Below are positions 20,948 to 30,951 of a DNA stretch of 64,000 bases, piece after piece. Source of the stretch: Powellomyces hirtus (lineage: Eukaryota; Chytridiomycota; Chytridiomycetes; Spizellomycetales; Powellomycetaceae); contig JAHLKG010000012.1 in NCBI GenBank assembly GCA_025526995.1, positions 682,001 to 746,000 on the forward strand. Direction: 5' to 3'. Position 1 is the stretch's first letter. Each line of letters begins with the position of its first letter. The position numbers were made by a program, and so were the translations under genes. The notes under the pieces were generated by a model. The model had not been told where the DNA came from. It ran no database searches and saw nothing but the letters and a program-made list of their open reading frames with translations.

Positions 20948-22178
20948 ATGAAGCTTTCTTTCGCTACTGCTGCCCTTGCCTCCTTGGCTGTGGTGTCTGC
21001 CGCCCCCGTCGTCGAGCAGCGTGACCTCACGCTCGGCGCGCCCAGAATCGTAAGTCCATCATCATCAACCCACATGAGAAGATGTAACAGTCGTGTGCAC
21101 AATGCTAATAAAATGATAAAATCTTCTGTAGACCTTTGTTGACCAAGTTGCGTCCCTCGTTCCCGGTACCACCAACACCTGGCACGTTAACTTCCAGGGT
21201 TACCTGACTACTCCCGTCAAGGACACTGCCGTCAGCGCCGTTTTCTCCGTCCTCAAGTTCCTCACTGGCGGAAAGAAGAGCCAGATTGCCATTCTCGAAG
21301 AGCGCATGCAATGGTTCGCCATGGCCGGCATCCCCTTGTCCAAGGTCACCGTCACTCTCCCCGCTTCTGCAGGCGGAAACAAGGTCACCCTCCCCGGTAC
21401 CACTGACCAGACTGGTAAATTCGAGACTTCCATCGACGTTCCCGTCGACCTCGCCCAGGAGCCCGACGTCACTCTTGACTACAAGAACGTGCCTATCCTC
21501 CCCATCACCGAGCAGGTCGGTGGCAAGGCTTACTTTGTCCAGCAGGACGGTGTGTCTGTCATCTCCGACGTCGACGACACCATCAAGATTTCCGAGGTCA
21601 ACTCCCGCACTGCCCTCCTCCGCCACACTTTCCTCCTTCCCTTCGAGCCCGTCGCCGGCATGTCCGCCGCTTACAACAACATCAAGAAGGAGCTGACCGC
21701 CAAGAACCTCGCTCCCAGCTTCCACTACCTGTCGCGATCACCCTGGAACCTTTTCCAGGGCCTCGAGAAGTTCTCCCGGGACTTTGCCTTCCCCGCCGGC
21801 CAGTGGCTGCTCCGCGACCTGTCCTTGCTGGACTTGTCTGCCCTCGAGTTCCTCGTCGGTGGCAAGGACTACAAGGTGGAGCGCATCCGCGAGCACGTTG
21901 CCCTGTTCCCTAAGCGTCGTCTCATCATGATTGGTGACTCGACCGAGATGGACGCCGAATCCTACGGAGAAATTGCCCGCTCCAACCCCAACAACATCCT
22001 CTGCATCGCCATTCGTCTCGTGACCGGAGTCGATGCTGAGGAGGAGAAGGGTGAAATCGCCCCCGCCCGCTTCGCCGCTGCTTTCAAGGGCGTCCCCACC
22101 ACCAAATGGTTCACTTTCACCGATGCCAAGCAGCTCAACGCTGCCGACCTCGCCGCCGGAAACTGCCGTCGCGGTTAA
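20948..22178 (+). CDS. Secreted App1-type phosphatidate phosphatase domain protein
   Basis: Two exons (20948-21049, 21132-22178) give 382 residues. The N-terminus is a signal peptide (MKLSFATAALASLAVVSAAP). A beta-rich half (WHVNFQGYLTTPV ... VTLPGTTDQTGKFETSIDVP) is followed by a HAD-type catalytic half. This has the DxDxT motif as DVDDT in SVISDVDDTIKISEV, then SRSPWNLFQGLEKF and LIMIGDSTEMDAESY. These are the blocks of the App1 catalytic domain, which dephosphorylates phosphatidate (and other phospholipids) in an Mg-dependent way. Yeast App1 is cytosolic at actin patches; here a signal peptide predicts secretion or a vacuolar/luminal location. Codon use is strongly biased to C-ending codons, unlike most neighbours, pointing to high expression. 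Confidence 0.9.
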
Positions 22179-23771
22179 ATTCTAGATTCACCGTCTGGCG
22201 CTTTCTCATAACTTGGCAAAAGTAGATATACCCTAGTCCGCCCCAATTTTGTCCAAATCACACGCTGCTCTCGATATGTAGAAATCAATTCTGTCTTTAG
22301 ACTCATCCTAGTCTCCCCTCCTCCCCGCTCCCCATATTGAGGCTGGTTCTCCTCGGGTTTAGTAATTTCGTTGTTTATGCCCATCCACATTATGTATACA
22401 CTTAGTCAATCAAAAAGTTGTCCTCGCACTTTTGTCCTTTGCTGCAGACTTGCTGATCATTGATCTCTGGCAGAATGCAAAGTTGGAACTCGGGACGGAC
22501 CCATCTCCACGTGCAGCGATTGGTACAGTGCGCTAATTCGTGATGAACGACGCGCGACCAGACTCTCGGTACGCGCGCGGTTAGGCCCTTGAATAGCCAA
22601 ACCGCCAGTCACTGGACCTCACGTGTTGCCTGCGTATTTCATTTGGGAAGGCAAAATGCAAAAAAGCAAAAGGCTCAGCAGTCGATGGCTTTTTTCCCGT
22701 TGCCCAACATGTTTTTTTTGTTTTGTTTGATTTTAAGGGCCAGAAAGTAAAAATGCAAAAGCTATATGAGACGGATCAGTCATTCCCATTCTGGAGAGGA
22801 TGGTCACCCCACTGCAGAAGTGACTGTGTGTCCCCCGCAGAGGACATCTATTTAGCGCCGTCATTGAAGTATCTGCGTGATATACGTACTTGGTTTAGGT
22901 TCCTTCGTGCATACAGTAAAATCCAAATCCGTCTTCTGTTTCTTTTCACTTACGGGACCATAATCAAAAGCTTCACAACTGCATTCTTCCCCGCACCCCC
23001 TCACTCAAGGTCAAACATTTCACTACCCACATGCCGATCCGGACCCGCCAGCTCGCACCACCCCCGCCGCCACCGGCACTCCCCGTCTGGACGCCCGCCG
23101 TCGTCCTGCCCGTCGAAGCAGCCGCCACCCTACCCCCGCAAACGCTCCACCGCCGGAACGCACTGGTTCCCCCATTACTGGCAGACAGTCACAACTCTGT
23201 CAGCTGCAGCGGGAAGCCGAGTTGCGACGCAGTGTGTGCTTGCCAGTGAGGGGTGGCCCTTTTGACCATTAGTCGAGAAACAGTATCGGACTCTGCCCAT
23301 GCCGTGTGGCAAACACTTCATACCCGCTCCACGCCCTCCGGCCACCACCGGCATCATTGCGCAGCATGGGGTTTTTCCAAAACCCTGTTGGCATATATAT
23401 ATTGAGATGCAGATAAAGTCATTGTGGATAGTGTATAGTATCCGCCCCCACGTGTTACAAACCATGTACAATTTGCCCCTTCTGCCCTATTATCTAGTTC
23501 TTGTCTTCCCTTAGTTTAGCCCAAACTCCCCACCAGATTTTCTTCAGTTTACAGATTTATGTATATATGGAACACCCCCAAAACTTACTACAGTATAAAT
23601 CAGTATAGTAGCGTGTGCTACACAATGTTGTTTGCCCGTCCGTTTTCATCAGCGTACACTGTGCAGTATGTGCGTGTGTGATTGAGTCGGTCGGTGTGAC
23701 TGTGCTTTATGCCAGAAAATTCGATATAGATGACTGATGGAACGATGTGTCTTTAACTTTTTGCTTCAAAT
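22179..23771. other. Intergenic region, no gene recognised
   Basis: About 1.6 kb between convergent genes. A 180-codon frame (22723-23265) and a proline-rich 72-codon frame (23031-23249) overlap each other in different frames; neither shows a known domain. The sequence includes AT-rich tracts and homopolymers. Confidence 0.4.
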
Positions 23772-25354
23772 CTAAGCTCTCCGGCGTCTGACACCTTCCT
23801 CCTCGTACATGGGCGGGGAGCTGGTCTCGACATACGCAGGCGGTTCTTCCGACGTCGGTGGCAGATCTACCGGTTGGGCAGCAGCGGCAATGGGTGCTTC
23901 GATCGCATTGTCGCTTTGAGCATCAGATGGCGCTGATGATGGTAAAACGTAAAGTACGATGGGAAGCTCAATCTCGGCTTCAATGTCGTCCTTCCCGTCG
24001 GCAGCGCTGCCAGATGCGGTGGGGGTGGTGTTGAGGCGGTACGTAACTTGCAGCTTGACGTAGTGGCGGATAGTCATGACAGTTGTCTAATGGAATGCAA
24101 CAGAAGTAAAGAAAGGCGGTCAGAAACAAGAGTCGCTTTGGTGCGCCTTTTCAAACAACAGACTTACATCCAAGTCTTCAATAAGTTCCGCTTCCGGAAG
24201 CGGGTTGTCATTGAGAAGCGGAATGAGAAGACCGTGGTGAGATGACGACTTCTCTTCCGCGGTTTCAGGGCGGTACACGTGCGTGTTCTTGAGGATAAAC
24301 TTTTCCTCGCGTTTTCTGGGACTGATGGCATTGTGAGGGGAATCGACAGGTCCGCGCAGAGTGATGTTATACCTATGAACCATGCATGTCATAGTCAATC
24401 TCCGGACAACCGGTCGCGGTACCACCGATGCAAAGCTCCTCGCACTGGTCACTCACATGTATGAGAACGAAGCGTGTTGTCGCAGGGTCCATTTGAACGA
24501 TGTGATGGTCGCGTTGTCAGTCGTGTCGATCATGACAGGAACAACGTTCCCGGTGGTTGGATGCCGCGTCGGTATCGAGATCTCGACTTCCGGCACCGGA
24601 GACCACACCGTCTTCCCGGTGCTCGAAGGCACGGCCAGCGTTTCCTCCCCATCCTGCAGCACTCGCACCCTTTTCTCATCCGTCTCCATATCCTTCAACT
24701 TCTTGATGACGCACTCGATCTTGCCCGGGATCTTGCGAACGGGTACCTCCTTTTTGGTTGTTATGGGACTCCAAGACCAGAATGGCAGGTTGAGGCCGCA
24801 AATGGTGTTCTCCCATTCGATCGCGGCGACGAGCATGTATTGCACCTGGCCGCGCGGGTAGCGCAACGAAGGGGGCATATGGCCGGGGATTTTGAGCGCA
24901 AAGCGGAATTCGTGGTAGTCGACGGGCAGAATGCGAGATGTGTTCTCGGGATCTTCAACATCCCAGAGATTTATTGTGCGGTCGAACAGACGTTCCGGCC
25001 CACGCAGATTCGCGTTGTACTATTTTGATATACAATGAAATGGACGCGATGGATAGATTAGCACCTCGAGCAGCAGTCTGCATTCGCTTCTCCATGCGCT
25101 GTCACATATACCTCCGGATCATCAAACTTTGCCACAGCACCCGCCACGAATCGGAAGGATATCGCGCGGACACCTGGCAGCGGCTCATTCAAATGGAGTC
25201 TCACCACGCCCTCGAGCTTCGAGAACGGACCAGAGGCAGTCTCGTCGTCCTCGAGCACCACCTCTGGTTTATCGAGCACAATGTCGTAGACATCGATAGC
25301 GGCGGGAAGTTGACTGGGAACAGACATTGTCCACTGGGTGAACGGCACAGACAT
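23772..25354 (-). CDS. Alpha-arrestin (ARRDC/ART-like ubiquitin-ligase adaptor)
   Basis: Several exons. Starting from Met at 25354, the arrestin-N fold reads DVYDIVLDKPEVVLEDDE, KLEGVVRLHLNEPLPGVRAISFRF, RTINLWDVEDPENT, LPVDYHEFRFALKIPGHMPPSLRYPRGQVQYML. The arrestin-C fold follows (EVEISIPTRHPTTGNVVPVMIDTTDNA, YNITLRG, then TIRHYVKLQVTYRL). The tail has two PPxY motifs (PPAYVE, PPMYEE) that recruit WW domains of Rsp5/Nedd4 ligases. Role: directing ubiquitination and endocytosis of membrane transporters. Introns interrupt at about 25025-25080, 24370-24460 and 24080-24165. An alternative start at 25327 exists. It diverges from EMC3 with 256 bp between starts. Confidence 0.9.
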
Positions 25355-25609
25355 GGGTGACGCGAGCGGGGGAGCGGCAGATGAGGGTTCCAAGATGTTG
25401 TGGCCCGGGAGTATCACAGCTGCGAGGGATAATGAAGGGCGAGAGATTCAGGTTATCGTCTGGTCGCTTCGGTCTGCGGCGACGGCTGCGGCAGCCGCGT
25501 GTAAAATCAATCAGCCAGCCACCGCACATTGTTTCCCTTCCCGACATCCGCCAAACAGAACACTTTTTTACACTCAATTGCCGTCTAACCGGGCCCTTAC
25601 AACAATAGC

Positions 25610-26746
25610 ATGACCCAAGATTCGTGAGTATCTCGTGGAAGGCTCCAGCGGCTGCCTGCAGTTAAGCTCACCTGTTGTCATGATGTTTACAGACAACAAA
25701 TATTCTTGGATCCAGCCATCCGGGACTGGGTCCTCATCCCAATCATGCTTGTCATGGTGCTGGTTGGGGTGCTGCGACACTACGCCACACAGCTTCTCAC
25801 TTCAGTGCCAAAGGGGAATTTCAAAGGGGTTAGGGAAAGGTACAGACATGGGCGACCGTAATTTCTACCGCGAATCTCAACACGACGTATTCATGCCGAG
25901 GTATTCTTGCTTGTCACTAGCGCGGCCTTGATGCGTGCGCGGACGCTCCGCTCCCCAGCCGGCTCCGTGCTCACGTACGAGGCCTTCCAGGCGCGAGTAC
26001 GGTACCTCGCAGCCGCGTTCGAAAAGGGAACCTATCTAAAGAACCCGAACGCGTCCGCAACGCCCGCGAACCCAATGTCGGATCCGGCGGGCATGGAAGC
26101 GATGATGGAGATGTTGAAGAAGAACATGGCGATGATCGTCCCGCAAACCCTCATCATGAGTTGGATCACCTTTTTCTTTTCTGGATTCGTGCTGAGTGAG
26201 TTTGGCGTTTCGAATGAGCTTTTTCGCGTGATTGCGGACAATGGGAGCTAATGCTGAGTGGTTGTTTCTTTTTGAATCTAGTTAAATTGCCGTTCCCGTT
26301 GACGCTGCGCTTCAAAGCCATGCTGCAGCGCGGAATCGAAACTGCTGATATGGACGTGACGTGGGTGTCCAGTTTGTCGTGGTACTTCCTCAACCTGTTT
26401 GGTCTCCGGAGCATCTTCACCCTCATTCTGGGACAAGACAATGGTACATGATTCTCAACCCCGTCATCATTCTTCTACGTCGCCCCCCTGACATTGTTTA
26501 ACCTTTGGTGCAGCTGCCGGAACCGACATGAACCAAATGAACATGATGGGCGGGATGATGCCCGGTCAGGGCGCGACACAGCCCATGCAGCAGCCCGCGG
26601 AAGTTCTCAACATGTTCAAGAGCGAGAAGGAGTTTTTGGAACTCGCCCAGTGGGAGAGCGCACTCAAGGGCGTCGAAATAAGAGTGCTGGAAATGTATGG
26701 CGTCCGGGAACCCACCATCAGCTTGACCGAAAAGAAACGGTTATAG
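25610..26746 (+). CDS. EMC3: ER membrane protein complex subunit 3
   Basis: Five exons (25610-25623, 25693-25839, 25921-26195, 26282-26443, 26514-26746) give 276 residues. The first coding exon is only 14 nt. Collinear family blocks are [27 protein letters not shown] (TM1), [59 protein letters not shown] (TM2), and [30 protein letters not shown] (TM3). EMC3 is the Oxa1/YidC-like insertase subunit of the EMC, which inserts and stabilises ER membrane proteins. A Met/Gln/Gly-rich linker ([15 protein letters not shown]) precedes the conserved C-terminal [21 protein letters not shown]. The call is secure. Confidence 0.97.
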
Positions 26747-26962
26747 TGCTTCTGCGCCTACATCCACAGTACTACCCGTTGCTCGCTTCTCCTATTTGTC
26801 TCTTAACGAAAGGAAATTACACTTATAACTTTATGAATTTGCGCCTGGACTCGGGGAGTCCAAGTATCCGGCCACTTCTCTGGAACATTCTTGCCTATCG
26901 CCCAACCCTTGAAAGTCGCGGAGAAAATAATTGAGGGGGTGGGGATCGCAAAAAAGAATTAC
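26747..26962. other. EMC3 3' region
   Basis: Downstream sequence of EMC3 up to the tRNA-Thr. No gene is seen. Confidence 0.4.
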
Positions 26963-27034
26963 TGCCTTCTGCGAGGATCGAACACGCGACCTACAGCTTA
27001 CGAGGCTGTCGCTATACCACTTAGCTAAGAAGGC
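26963..27034 (-). tRNA. tRNA-Thr (CGT)
   Basis: A 72-nt cloverleaf on the minus strand. Acceptor GCCTTCT/AGAAGGC pairs fully; the A box is TAGCTAAGTGGTATAGC. The anticodon stem ACAGC/GCTGT encloses the loop CTCGTAA, giving anticodon CGT, which reads ACG. The B box is GTTCGATCC. No intron. Confidence 0.93.
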
Positions 27035-28306
27035 CTTCTATTTTCCAAAAAATCCATAGGTTGATTCAAATTAATAATTTAGTTTGACCATTGGCCTACC
27101 ATGTATAACATGGGGGGTTTCACAACCTAACTTTTTTGACTACTTTGACTAAATCACTGACTACATTTGAATGATTACGCATGCCTCTTGTCATCTGCTC
27201 CTACGCCTGAAGACATGCATCACTAGAAAGGGTTATCGATTTTACTCTGGAAAGTACTTTTGTAACGTGTACTGCTTCTGTCCTCCCCCACATATTCAAC
27301 GGTGCTACAATTGAGACGCGATTTAGCGGATGAACTAAGCCTGACATCGTTGGCTTCTTGTCTATAGAGGTCGACTAGTGGCCTAGGCCAGAGTTGTGCT
27401 TAATTGTTGGTTTCAATCATGAGCGATGACCTCAAAACGTCGCACACGAAAGAACGTTTGACAACGCAAAGTCGAAATAGCACCCGCAAATATAGATATG
27501 CTTTTCGTGTCGCGCATTACATAAGCAAGACAAGCGATAGAGTTTATTAAGCACAAGTATACGATGACACTATGAATGGTCACTCCTGGCGGTCAGCTGT
27601 AGTAAATAAAGAAATCACACCAAACATCACGCTTGCCCTGTATCGATACTCTGTGTGTGCTACGAGATACTTGTTTTTATTTGTTTTTTCACATTCGAAG
27701 AGTACTCGGAATATTTCCCCGGAACCTTGTCACTACTGGCACCTTCCTTCAAACTCGCAAAAACCAACACCCAGTCTTGTCAACTCTGCAAAATATAGCA
27801 GCTCTCTCCTCTTGTCCCATTCTTCTGTTCGCGGGACGTCGCACTTATCAGCTTGTCGAACGTTTAACAAAAATCCAACTCAAAAGCGTTCTGCTAAGCG
27901 GCAGCGGAAGCGGTCATCCCATCTTGCAACGACGATCGAGTAAAAGAGGTGGTTGTGGCACAGACAGTGGGAGTGGCGTAACACACGAGTTACAACACAA
28001 CAACTTTGTTTCGCAGTCGTTGTCTTCTGTCTCCTCGGGCCCTCGCTTCAAACGTTCTACCGAACACCGTCCTTACCCACAAGGACCTAAACTTCGTTGA
28101 ATCTTCATTCCCGCTACTGCTCTGAAAGAAGTCGAGGGCGATTGATTTTGTTGATCGACTTTACCTGCAAAGTTACCGTTCACTCAACGCGCGCGCCTGT
28201 TGTCTCTTTCCGCCCTGGACATTTCGCACCGCTCAATTTCACACTTCGAACCCCAACCTGCGGCTCAGCTTTTACAGCGCTAGGCCTCAGCTAGAAAACT
28301 CTCACA
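27035..28306. other. Intergenic and probable long 5' leader of the bHLH gene
   Basis: About 1.27 kb. The part from roughly 27700 to 28306 is CT/CA-rich with several short upstream frames and likely belongs to a long 5' UTR or promoter of the bHLH gene. The AT-rich part 27050-27600 shows nothing recognisable. Confidence 0.4.
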
Positions 28307-30033
28307 ATGATCCCCATACAGCGGCCTTCGTCCTCGCCGCAAAACTTCAACTCGCGTGCCCAGCAGCAGCAACAGCAGCAGTTGCATCACCAACAAACCC
28401 CTCCGGCTCGGGATACGCATCCAGCAATGATAATTTCCCACCAGCCGTTCGACGCAAATTCCGGCTACTATGGGGGCTCACAACAACAGCAACAGCAACA
28501 GCAACACCATGGCCGTCTGGCAAACCCAACCTCGTACCACAGCCATCAGCTGCACAAGCAGCAGATCCATACTATCGACCCGCAGCTCCTCGGCGTGTCG
28601 CCACAGCAACACCACCCATACTCGTCACAACCGCAGCAGACGATCGTGAAGCAGGAAGACCCTACCGTCGGGGCCCTCGGGGACGCTCTGAACGAGGCAT
28701 ATCTCAACATCGATTATGACATTGGCGCAGGACTCGAAATGGGCGACCCGAGCGCTATCATGCATGGCCACCCACATGCTGGGGCACCGCAACACCATCC
28801 CCATCACCCCCACCATCCCGACCCGGCTTCCATCATGTCCCCGATGTCGAACTCCCCGCCAGATGACCTGGACTTTATACCAAGGAGCTCGACGTTCAGT
28901 AATCATGGTTCGGGGAGTTTGTCGAATTCTATGCACAGCACGCCATATGGTAAGGATTTTTCCGGCTATGGAATACAAATCAGATTTCCATCTACGAAAA
29001 GTCGATAGTAGTTGTTGGGCAGTTGCCGTTTGTTCTCTCTAGAGCAATTGCGTATTGATTGCATATTGTGGTTTCTTTTGCGGTTTGATAGGAACGCCTG
29101 GCATGCAGATGCCGGCGCACGGTTTCTACTCGGTGTCTATGCCTGTTCACGCAACCAACGGCTTCGGTGTCATGGATCAGTCCAAGATGATGGGATCGCA
29201 GCCCAGCTCCTACAGCGCTTACGGAGGCCCTGGTGGTCCGGGCGGGGCTGGATCGGGCGGCGACTTGGATGACCCTAACCTCAAGCCGTGAGTTTGACCG
29301 AGAAAATCGTTCCAGATGTCTCATGGTGCAAGTGCTGACTGGTTTTCCGTTGCTGTCTCTCAGAATGGATGTGATTACGGAAAAACGCCGTCGCCGACGC
29401 GAATCTCACAACGCTGTCGAACGCCGCCGCCGCGATAACATTAACGAAAAAATTCAGGAGCTTGCTACGCTCCTTCCCGATTTCCTTCCAACCGACGATC
29501 CCGCCGCATCCACCACCAACAGCACCACCGGTGGCCCTTCTACGACACCAACAGCAGGCACAACACCCACATCATCATCTCAAGCAGCGCCCTCCTCTTC
29601 CGCGTCCCTTCTTGCCAACCGGCCCAACAAGGGCGTGATTCTGCGCCGCTCAGTCGACTACATTCGCCAGATCCAGCATTTCGCAATGCTCCTCGTTGAC
29701 CGCCACCACGAGCTCGACACGGCTCTGAGAGCCGTCCTCGACCGCACCGGCATCCCTGAACAGGAGCTTGGCCTCTCGCAGCCTCTTGGTACCTCGGTCG
29801 AAATGCCAAATTTGGCGCAGGTTCAGCAGATGCAATTGCAGATGCAGCAAATGCAGTTGCAGCAGCAGCACCCGGGACAACAGATGGGACAACATGGACA
29901 GGGCCACGGTCACGGTCAGAGTCAAGGTCAGCAGCAACAGCAGCAGCAAGGGCAACCCACTCAGCAGCACTTTGATCTGGCGGATTTGGGACTTGCGGAT
30001 CACCCATTGGACGAGTACGAGAATGATATGTGA
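28307..30033 (+). CDS. bHLH transcription factor with poly-Q tracts
   Basis: Three exons (28307-28949, 29092-29287, 29364-30033) give 502 residues. The N-terminal 280 residues are Gln/His/Ser/Pro-rich with three CAG/CAA-coded Gln tracts. The basic region is RRRRRESHNAVERRRRDNINEKI. His295, Glu299 and Arg303 are the class B signature for CACGTG E-boxes. Helix 1 ends in LATLLPDF. A Ser/Thr/Ala-rich loop of about 49 residues then separates it from helix 2 (NKGVILRRSVDYIRQIQ), far longer than the usual 6-20. A short coil (LLVDRHHELDTALRAVLDR) follows, then a Gln/Gly/His tail. It is likely nuclear and resembles USF/MITF or fungal Cbf1/Esc1-type factors; the orthologue is not certain. Confidence 0.88.
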
Positions 30034-30951
30034 TCAATATCCCGATCAGAAATGCTACGCTCCACCTCGTTATCTCACACCTCTCTCCTTCCATCACATC
30101 TCTCTCGTCTGTGTTGGGTTTACCACAGAACAAAAAAGGGACAATCAATCTCCAGTGCGCGGGGCTGATATTCGGTGTTTTCCTCTCACTTTTCCTTTGT
30201 CTATGCAGTTGTTAGAGTGACTGGACTTTTGTTTTGTCTGTGTTCTCCTTTGTGGATGTCTGTCTTTAGTTCTCTTTACTGTTTTTGATCACGATCGTTT
30301 CTTCACCGGTATTTTTCATTTCGTCTATATATTTTTACCTCGCAGTTGGAACTTCGTGTCCTGATTGGTGGGGGAGCCTGATGGTAGTAAAACACCATAG
30401 GAGATCGAAGATGGGTCGGCTATTTATAGACTGAGCAAGAGAGGAATTTAGGGCGGAGTTAAATGAGCGGTGTGCGACAACAGGCATCAACGGCCCCTCC
30501 GGTTGAGCTCCGATTGAAACTCCGCTTGAACCTGAGGTTGAACCCAAGTCCTAATGAACGCATTGCACCACAGGGCTTTGGAGTCGCCGTCGACATGGGT
30601 ACAGTACCGGGCGTTTTGAGAGCCGCGAATAGGTCAATCATGGTGTGGCCCTGGTTCAACTGCGCAAAGACATCGAGGTGCAATTGTCAGTTTCATTAGC
30701 AGCGCTTTCAGAACCCGTGAGGTTCAGGTGCGGTAGTTTGAGGTTTGCCAATACATCTCGGCCTGATACTTCTGCAGGCACCCATGACTGCCCAAATTGG
30801 ATTTCAGTGAACCAAAACTTCATTCTTATTTTTCTCATTTCATAGTTGGACAGAAGCACCAAAATCCTCCTACGCATACCAAATCCTGTTCTGCTCATGG
30901 TCTTCTACTCATGAATGCACTAATCACACAGACGACACTTATTCTAACCGA
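30034..30951. other. Intergenic between convergent genes
   Basis: About 920 bp holding the 3' ends of the bHLH and prominin-like genes. A 30-bp stretch with alternating TTGAACCTGAGGTTGAACCC-type half repeats lies near 30515-30550. No gene is seen. Confidence 0.4.

Noticed and set aside
21105..21725. 206-codon open frame on the minus strand inside the App1-like gene
   Set aside because: It is the antisense shadow of strongly C-biased codons, giving a Gly/Val/Asp/Glu-rich product with no domain; the plus-strand gene is certain.
22723..23265. 180-codon frame and an overlapping Pro-rich 72-codon frame at 23031
   Set aside because: The two compete in different frames and neither has a recognisable domain. 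I could not choose, so neither is listed as a gene.
29540..30148. 202-codon minus-strand frame opposite the bHLH exon
   Set aside because: Antisense of Gln/Ser/Thr-rich coding sequence; composition follows from the opposite strand.
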